Assembly: GCA_002729015.1 (NCBI GenBank)
Contig: PBVO01000016.1
Coordinates: 13,519 to 22,252 of the forward strand
Reading direction: 5' to 3'
DNA from: Candidatus Poribacteria bacterium
GTDB taxonomy: Bacteria > Poribacteria > WGA-4E > UBA9662
Length of the DNA stretch: 8,734 bases
The position numbers and the translations under genes were made by a program. This document shows positions 1 through 7,400 of this stretch, piece by piece. Position 1 is the first letter of the stretch. Each line of letters opens with the position of its first letter. The notes beneath the pieces are model-generated. The model was not told where the DNA came from. It searched no databases and was given only the letters and a program-made list of their open reading frames with translations.

Positions 1-1471
1 ATTTGGGCAGAACATTTGCCAGCCCGTATCTAAACCCACGAATTATGACACCCTTAGTTACAGCAAATTTATCTGTAGATGCGTACCCTAATTCATTCAT
101 TCCGGCTGCTTTCCAATACGGCAGCTTGGGAAATTTATAACTTCCATCGCCCGAACCAAAGATTACCTTTGCGAAGAAATTTGCATTATCTTCAAAGAAA
201 GATCCGAACACAGCATCACCGGTCGCTGATTTACCAAATTGAATTAAGTCAAGGTGTTCGCCAGTTTTTCCATGCCCATGGTCATTAGTAACAATTGCGT
301 ATGCAGAAATATTAGGCTGAGGTGTTCCTTCTACCGCTTGATTTTCTGCGTCTTGCGCCAGACCAGGATGATCAATAATATTAAGCATGTCAGTTGACAT
401 CATATTGATATTGGGCGCGCCAAACCCTCCTGTCGTATAGAGGCCCGGAAGGGTTATGCTTCCCGTTACGTTAGCAAGCCAAACATGAATAAGCTGTTTC
501 GTTCCCGTGTCTAAGGTTCCTGAAGCGCTTGGTGCGAAAACATCCTTGGTTTTAAGCCCGGCTGTTCTTGTTACATTACTATATCTCGGCTCAAAGGGAA
601 ACGCACCAAACCAAGTTGACCACACTTGATCATTCGGGCCAATTTCTGAACTACTACCTGTTGCCACCTTTGGGTGTCCCAGAATAAGAGCTGCACCCTC
701 TGAATTGGCGTGGTCGCCCTTGGTACCGAATGAAGGTGCATAAAGACGCTTGCCATCTACTTTGAGTAAGTCAGAAACATCTGGTAACATTGAATCGTAC
801 CATCGCTCTCTAGCGTCAGCAACGCGGATGCCTCTAATGAATCCTGATCGCTTCTGGAAGATTCTGGCGTTTTTATTTTGTGGGCCGATTCCGTGATTGC
901 CGTCGGATCTTCTACTTACAACCTGCCTGTGTGTGTTTACATGTGATGCGTTTCCGAATTCAGATTTCGAAACGTTGCTGTGCATATTACCAGAGACGTG
1001 ATTGTCCAGATATGTTCCACTATGGAACATGGGCGGATCAGTATCATATTGATCATATACTTCTGCGCCATAATGCAATGCTTCATGAAGTGCATTACTA
1101 GTTAGAGGTTGATTAGATGTGTTCGAAAAGTCCTCTACTTCGTTTCTTAGCACAGAGCCATAGAGTACGATCTTTCCTTTGCCTGGAAGAAGCTCAAATG
1201 TCCCGTCTGGCTCTGAGACGGCGTGGTGAACCATTGATCCTGTTCCAATCGGTGATTGCCAACCAAAAATTAGTTTATCACCTGGCATAATAAGATAGGG
1301 GGATACTAAGCTGTCTTCTGCAGATTGCGAGACTACGTAAGTCTGCGTATTACTGTTTACTGTATATGCAGGCGCAAAAGCTCCGTACTCGCCTCCAAAT
1401 GGTGATCTACCACTCATGAGTCCGGTGCCGCTGCGACCCCCTTCCCAAGCCAAGACTACGTCATCATTAAT
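1..1471 (-). other. Non-repetitive C-terminal region (unfinished)
   Basis: Residues ~2422-2911, without cysteine and without the module signatures. Recognisable blocks are VSPYLIMPGDKLIFGWQSP (Ser-Pro at residue 2478), PGKGKIVLYGSVLRNEVEDF, LTSNALHEALHYGAEVYDQY, RSGFIRGIRVADARERWYDS (Trp at residue 2645), TNDHGHGKTGEHLDLIQFG, and finally VTKGVIIRGFRYGLANVLPK at the window edge. The arrangement of short conserved-looking blocks is unlike the modular part, so this is probably a different domain, perhaps the part that holds the protein in the particle. I remember similar blocks in uncultured marine phage giant proteins but cannot name a family. The last visible block suggests that the true C-terminus is not far beyond. 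Confidence 0.5.
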
Positions 1472-4400
1472 GTTTTTTCCTCCCTTAAAGCTTGATGCGA
1501 TGAAAGGAGTGCGACTGGTTTGCCACGAAATTTTGTTACTTGTAATTGATGTTCCAGCTGCGTTCTTGAGACCTTCAAAGTAAAGTGTATCAGAAGATCC
1601 AGACGCCTGGATTGCAAATCCTACGTCAAGATCGCCATTTTTTCTTGCCAGCTCAATTGTTCCTGACAGGGCTGTGGCAGCTGCATAGTGAGATGATCCG
1701 ACGGTATTATAGTAATCTGCATCGCCGTCATAACCTAAAGCAACAACGTATGCTGAGTCTGAAATCTTGGAGCCTGTGTTTGCTGTCTCAGAAAACGTAA
1801 ATGTTACTGACTTGTCATTTCTATCAGTAAGTGTCAGCGTGTTTGAGGCATCTTCAATTGCAAGGTATGTAAGAGTATCCCTATAAGTGTTGCTAAATGC
1901 ACTAGTATAGTAGGCAGAACCATCAGTGTCTACTGATCTATTACCTCCAGTACCACCCACTCTTTGTTGGACCGAGAATGAACCGGCTTCAGTAGTACCC
2001 GTAGATAATAAGTTCATCCCAACACTAAAGTTTCCTTCTGCTTCGGATGCTTCACCTCGTCCAGCTCGGGCAATTGCCTCATAGAGTCTGGACGCTGCTG
2101 TTCTTGCATCGTCTACAGTAGAAAGATTTGTCATATTAATGTCCCAACAGTTGTTGGTCGAATTATAATTGTTTGTCGATGCCAAGTCCCAAGCCCATTG
2201 ACCTGTCTTTTTGAACCGGAATTCTACTTCATCGCCAGAAGAATCTTTCAGCTTGATGTAGGATTGATGCTGGGGCACTGCGTTAAACTGTATCACAGCT
2301 TCTGCTGGGACATTTCCAAAAAAGTCCCCCTCTGACTTAAATGTTGTGATAGACGGGTTTACTTTTGGAGATCTCGCCGGCAAAGCTAAAGTTATTGATT
2401 GAGTCAAAAATAAGGCTTGTGCATTGCCTATTACAGACTCCTGAGGTACGATAACTGTGTCTATTCTCGATCTTGGATCGGGTACGTATGATTCAAAATC
2501 TTGATCGTTGAAAGCAGCTGGAAATACGCTATATCTGCCAAACGTTACAAGGTCTCTAATAGTGTTTACATATTGTGGTTCATCACCTGTAGCAGCCGGA
2601 GAAAGATAAAATCTGGATGGCAGCGAAGCGGTATAGTGAAAATCTTGTTGCCTATTTTCACCGTCAACGACCGTAACAACGTCTACCTTATTTGCGATTG
2701 CATTCGGGAGAGATGCCTGGCGTTGATTTAGCATAAAGAATGTAGGCGTCGGAGCGTTCATGTACGCGTGCTGATTATAACTAGTTGAAGAGCCATAGCT
2801 TCCAGAAGTACTTGCACCTGTCTGACCGTTATTTCTAATGTCAATCGAGCAAGACTGATGCACACTGGCGTCGAATTCATATACTATTTTTTCAAGCAAG
2901 AAAGGTCTGTCAATATAGTCCGACACCTTTAAGTACTGTGACGAAGTTGCATGATATTTTGGATGGAAAGGAAAGCCAAATGTGGATACAGGCGTTGAAA
3001 GTCCGCCATCGACAAAGACATATTTTCCTTGATTGTCAACATTGGGTGCTCTAGCTGCAGCAACTGAGCTTGTTGAATTAGCTATCATTAACCCTATTGA
3101 CGGACTAAATCCTACGTACGTCTTGTCTAGCCACTGTCTAAATCCTGAATAGGCTGCTGGCTCTCCGTCGATTGAAGACGCTGAAACAGAGTAGATTGTG
3201 GCTTGAGGCAGCGAAGATGAAAGCGAAGAGATTCCGCCCGTGAGACCATCTGCACCCAATCCCGGTCGTCTTGGAAGCCAATATGACCCGGAAGCGGCGT
3301 ATCCGATTGGTTCCCATGTCTTCTCACTAAAGTTAAAGTAGGCCATTGTAGAGCCAGTTACGACATGACCGTGGAGAGTTGTGCTCTTTTTAGGTGTCAG
3401 ATCAACTTCTATTTTTCTCTTAGACCAGAGCGGGCCATGCAATCCATGTCCTACTAAAGTTGGAAGAGTTCCAGTAGCGTAGAATTCTTGGTCTCTTTCT
3501 GTGTCTACTGTGAATGAGTCATCTGAGCTTGCGTGCTGTTCTGTTCCGAATGCCGCGAATGCGCTCGACTCATCGTAAGGAGACAGAGAATCCTCTTCCC
3601 AATGATGAACGATCGGAGATGTTAGCGAATTCTTATGTGAAGAACCTGATACTAATAGGTCAGAAACTGCGTTAGGGGTAGGCTGGGCTGTTCTAATAGT
3701 TGCGTGACCCTTTTCAAGCCTATATGGGAAAACCACCTTAGGAGAAGATGTACCTCCTACGAAATTAGATGGGATAATCGCACGAATTGATCTTCTAGAA
3801 AGCCTTTTTGAGTCTTTTCTACTATTTCTAATTGGTGTATTACCCTCTGTCCCTGCTTTTGTCTGCTTAAGGAAAACAGCTTCTTTTTTACTTCCTACTT
3901 CTGCCCTTATTCCAAACCCACTTAAGCTATTGATAATGTCTATGAGAACCTTTGCGACTTGAGCTGCAGTTCTTTCATTGTGAATTGCGACTTCGACATT
4001 GCCTGATCTTACTATTTTTCCATAGTTGAATTCGAATCGTTTGACTCTTCCTGCCCAATCTTTCAGCTCAATCCAGGTACCGTCTTTTGGGCGTCCCTTG
4101 AATAAGATTTCTGCTTTTGCATAAGGATCATGGAATATTTCTTCATGAGACGCATCATAGAAGAGGTTGTACCTCCCCTTGAAATCTTTGTCACCAAATC
4201 GACTTATGGTCGGATATCTGTGATTAGTTTCGTCTTGCTCACGAATTGTAACACGGGGTGGATTTGACATGAAGCCAGACTTTGGAGTAAATGTTCCATC
4301 TTTTGCATGATACAGCGCATGGATCTCTTCGTCTTCTAAGCACCTCTTCCAAAAAGCAAGATCGTCCATTTGAGCTTTGGGTGATCTTCCCGCTAGCTCC

Positions 4401-7400
4401 GGAATTTGAGTACTAAAGTCTGACCCGGGTGGTAAGTCAAACCCAAACGGATAAGCCTTTCTTGCGAAATAGCCTAAAAGTTGTGGGGGTGTACCTAAAA
4501 ACATCTCATCTACGGGAACAAGTGGACCACGCGGATGGATTGGTTTATTATTCCCGCCAAAGAACGACAAGGAAGACGGGTAGTTAGATCCAGATGAAGC
4601 AGGTGTCAAAGCAGACCCTGTCATTATTTCTATCCATGGAGATCCGCCGGTGACTGTGGCAAACCATTCATCAACAACTTGAAGCTTGCAGTCATCAGAG
4701 GTTGCTCCTGCAACATCTTGCTCTATAATCACCGTATCACTTAAAGAAGAAGAAAGAATTGCCCGGGCGCCCAAGTCAAATGAATTTATAACTTCAGCAG
4801 CCCTTGCTGCCATTTGATCTAAGTGAAGAAACGTCTTCTTGTTAGAGACATTTGTATTTGTACCTGTATGCCACAAATCTCCAATGGGGATCGTTTTTCC
4901 TGCTCTAATGGTCCAGTCTGTTGCAGTCCACCCTTGCGCGTATGTCTTCGAAGCTCCAAAGAAGGAGTTTTGCTTTGGCGCTAACAAAGTCGATGTTCCA
5001 CCCTTATTAGCGTTGAAAGTAATAGAGGGTGTAATGCCGGCAGTGAAATTGTGAACAGCCCTGACAGTACCTTCTGCTTCAAATGTTCCTGAAACAGACG
5101 CCCAATAGTCTGTGCTTCCCGATGTTGTTTGATACACATCTTGGAAGTTTTTGATCGCTATGTCAGCCATCCTATTGCGTACGGTCGCGGACTTGAATCC
5201 CATTCTGTAATGTGTGCTCTTCGAAGGATCTAAGTCAAAATTCTCAATTCGCACTGAGTGGTCTGCATTCAAAGAGTACTGCAGCGATTGTCCTGCTGAT
5301 GTGTCTATATCTCTCACCAAAGAGGCAGTCAGAATGTGTCCGCCACCGGTGGAAGAGTTGATCCGCCCAATTGGGCTATTGAGTGTAAGAGTCAGTAGGT
5401 TTTCTTTTGTATTTTGCTGTGCGTCTATTTCATACCCGTGCCCATTAGAGCCTGTCATAGCAGCAACAAAATTGGACCAGGTGGCGTCCGGGTCGCCACT
5501 TTTTACTGGAACGTCGACGACTGTTGTCTCTCCGTACGTGTTGTAAGTGTTGCCATGGAATGTGATATCAGCTAGCGCCCACTGATCGTAGTTCCACCCA
5601 CCGTAGCTCTTCTGAATGATTCTTACATAATAACCCGGGGTGGCGCCATCAGATCCGGAGGCACCCAGCGTCATTTCGCCGCCCAGAGTCCGACTAATGT
5701 TTTCCCAATTGCACTCAAACATGTATTCACGCCATTGATATCCGGCGTGGGCATCGTCTCCTGCTACATTTCCTACGACGCGCTCCAGGAAGTATTGTCC
5801 GACCTCTCCGTAGTCAATCCACTGGGGTCCGGTACCTGAAACAATGCTTTGTGCCTTTATGACTCGCGAAGCGTAAGGACCGTTTTGGGGGTATGTCCCG
5901 TCACTACCACTGACGTCTGTAAATGCTGAACCGTACCAGTTTATTCCATCTGTCGAGACCTGAACATGGAGGCCATCCAATCCATTGGGCGAGTTGGACA
6001 TGTTTGGATGGATTACATACGGTACTTTTCCGCGATCGTCGCCAGGGTATGCCTTAAATCGAACCCAGCAATCAGACGTAAATTTTTCTTTACACTTTAG
6101 CCATCGCCTTGAGTCTGTGAACTGTTTGGCGTAGTGGCGCTCATCTTTGCTAAGTTCGAGCTTCATCTTGCTCGTACCCGGTCCGAAGACAAGGATCGGT
6201 GTATCTTGTGGGACTGATGCCATGAGTCCTCGGGCATCGACGACCTTGCCGTTTCGCTGATCAAAGCATGCAGGCTGAAATGATCCAGTCCGGATGGTGC
6301 CCATTGACTCATATCCTGTGGCCCACCAATATGCAGGTTGTTCAGTAAGAGTTACTCCTTGCTCTACATGAGTACCTATTTCAAAGTGATTAGAAAGGCT
6401 GGACGAAGAGTGTAGTGCTGTGTATACCGAAGTCTGATATGATAGATCGTATGTAGATCCTGAGTGCCCTAATGTTCCGGACATCACTCCCGGCTTTACA
6501 TGTGAAAGCTTAGATGTACCGCTCTGAGGTCGGCCGCTTGCCATGGTTGTCGAGCTAAACTGAACGATCGTAATATTGGTAGTTCCAGTTTCAGTGGGAG
6601 ATGCTGTGTTGCTAGTGACCAAATTATCTTGAATCAGCACCATGGTGTCTTGACCATGTGTGTTTCTAGTATTTGTTGTAACCATGTGCGGAGTTACTGC
6701 AATATCCCCATGCTCCTTGGCGAAAAGAATGGTCTCATACAACTTTTTGAACATTGCCAAAGAATTGCTGCTAATTCCGCTCGTTGGAACGATATACGAT
6801 GTTGCAGACGACCTTACCGGGGTACTCTCTGAAGAGTTGAATGTAAAGGTCACTGGAGTGCTAACAACTCCGTCATCAATTACAATTGCGGAGGCGTTCT
6901 GGGGTTGAGTCGTTCCGTGGGCCGTTAACTTTGCCCTAGCATTACCAGTTGTGAATCTATAAGTCTTGGTCGTTAGATTGGGTGTTGTGATCCTAATAAA
7001 GTCACCCTCACCTGGAGTAGATCCCGTGGATGCGAATAACCCACCATAACGAATATGAATCTTAGCTAAATCATCATGATTAGGAGACACTTTCTGCAAA
7101 AAGCTGGTTCCACCCTCGAATTTTAGAGCATTCGTTGCATACGAACCTGTGTGATTCATATCGATTACCCATCTAGATAATCCGCCAGTCTTGGAGGCGT
7201 CGGTGATGGACTGCCCAGGTAGTGTTACATCCCATAACGCAAGATGATTGGTCTGTCCCGTAGCTGACGACGGCAGCGATTCATTGGAAAAGCTCATTTT
7301 TGCAGTAGGAAGATGTGTGGAGATGAACGACCTCCATCGATCCCCTGATCCGGAAACAGGCCCAGTTGTATCGTAAGTAAAAAATGCAGACGCTCTAGAA

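Noticed and set aside
79..2731. Short plus-strand ORFs at 79-288, 880-1101, 1585-1800 and 2501-2731
   Set aside because: All antisense to the continuous minus-strand frame, with no domain and unlikely His/Arg/Cys-rich composition.
571..3327. Short minus-strand ORFs at 571-756 and 3127-3327
   Set aside because: They are in another minus-strand frame than the long one and lie wholly inside it. No supporting signals.
5214..5546. Plus-strand ORF of 110 codons
   Set aside because: Lies wholly antisense to the long minus-strand frame. Its translation has no recognisable domain and no convincing ribosome site was noticed. An ORF of this length is expected by chance opposite an 8.7 kb coding frame.
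6629..6908. Two overlapping plus-strand ORFs (67 and 82 codons)
   Set aside because: They overlap each other in different frames and are antisense to the module and linker at residues ~609-702. No domain; shadows of the minus-strand gene.
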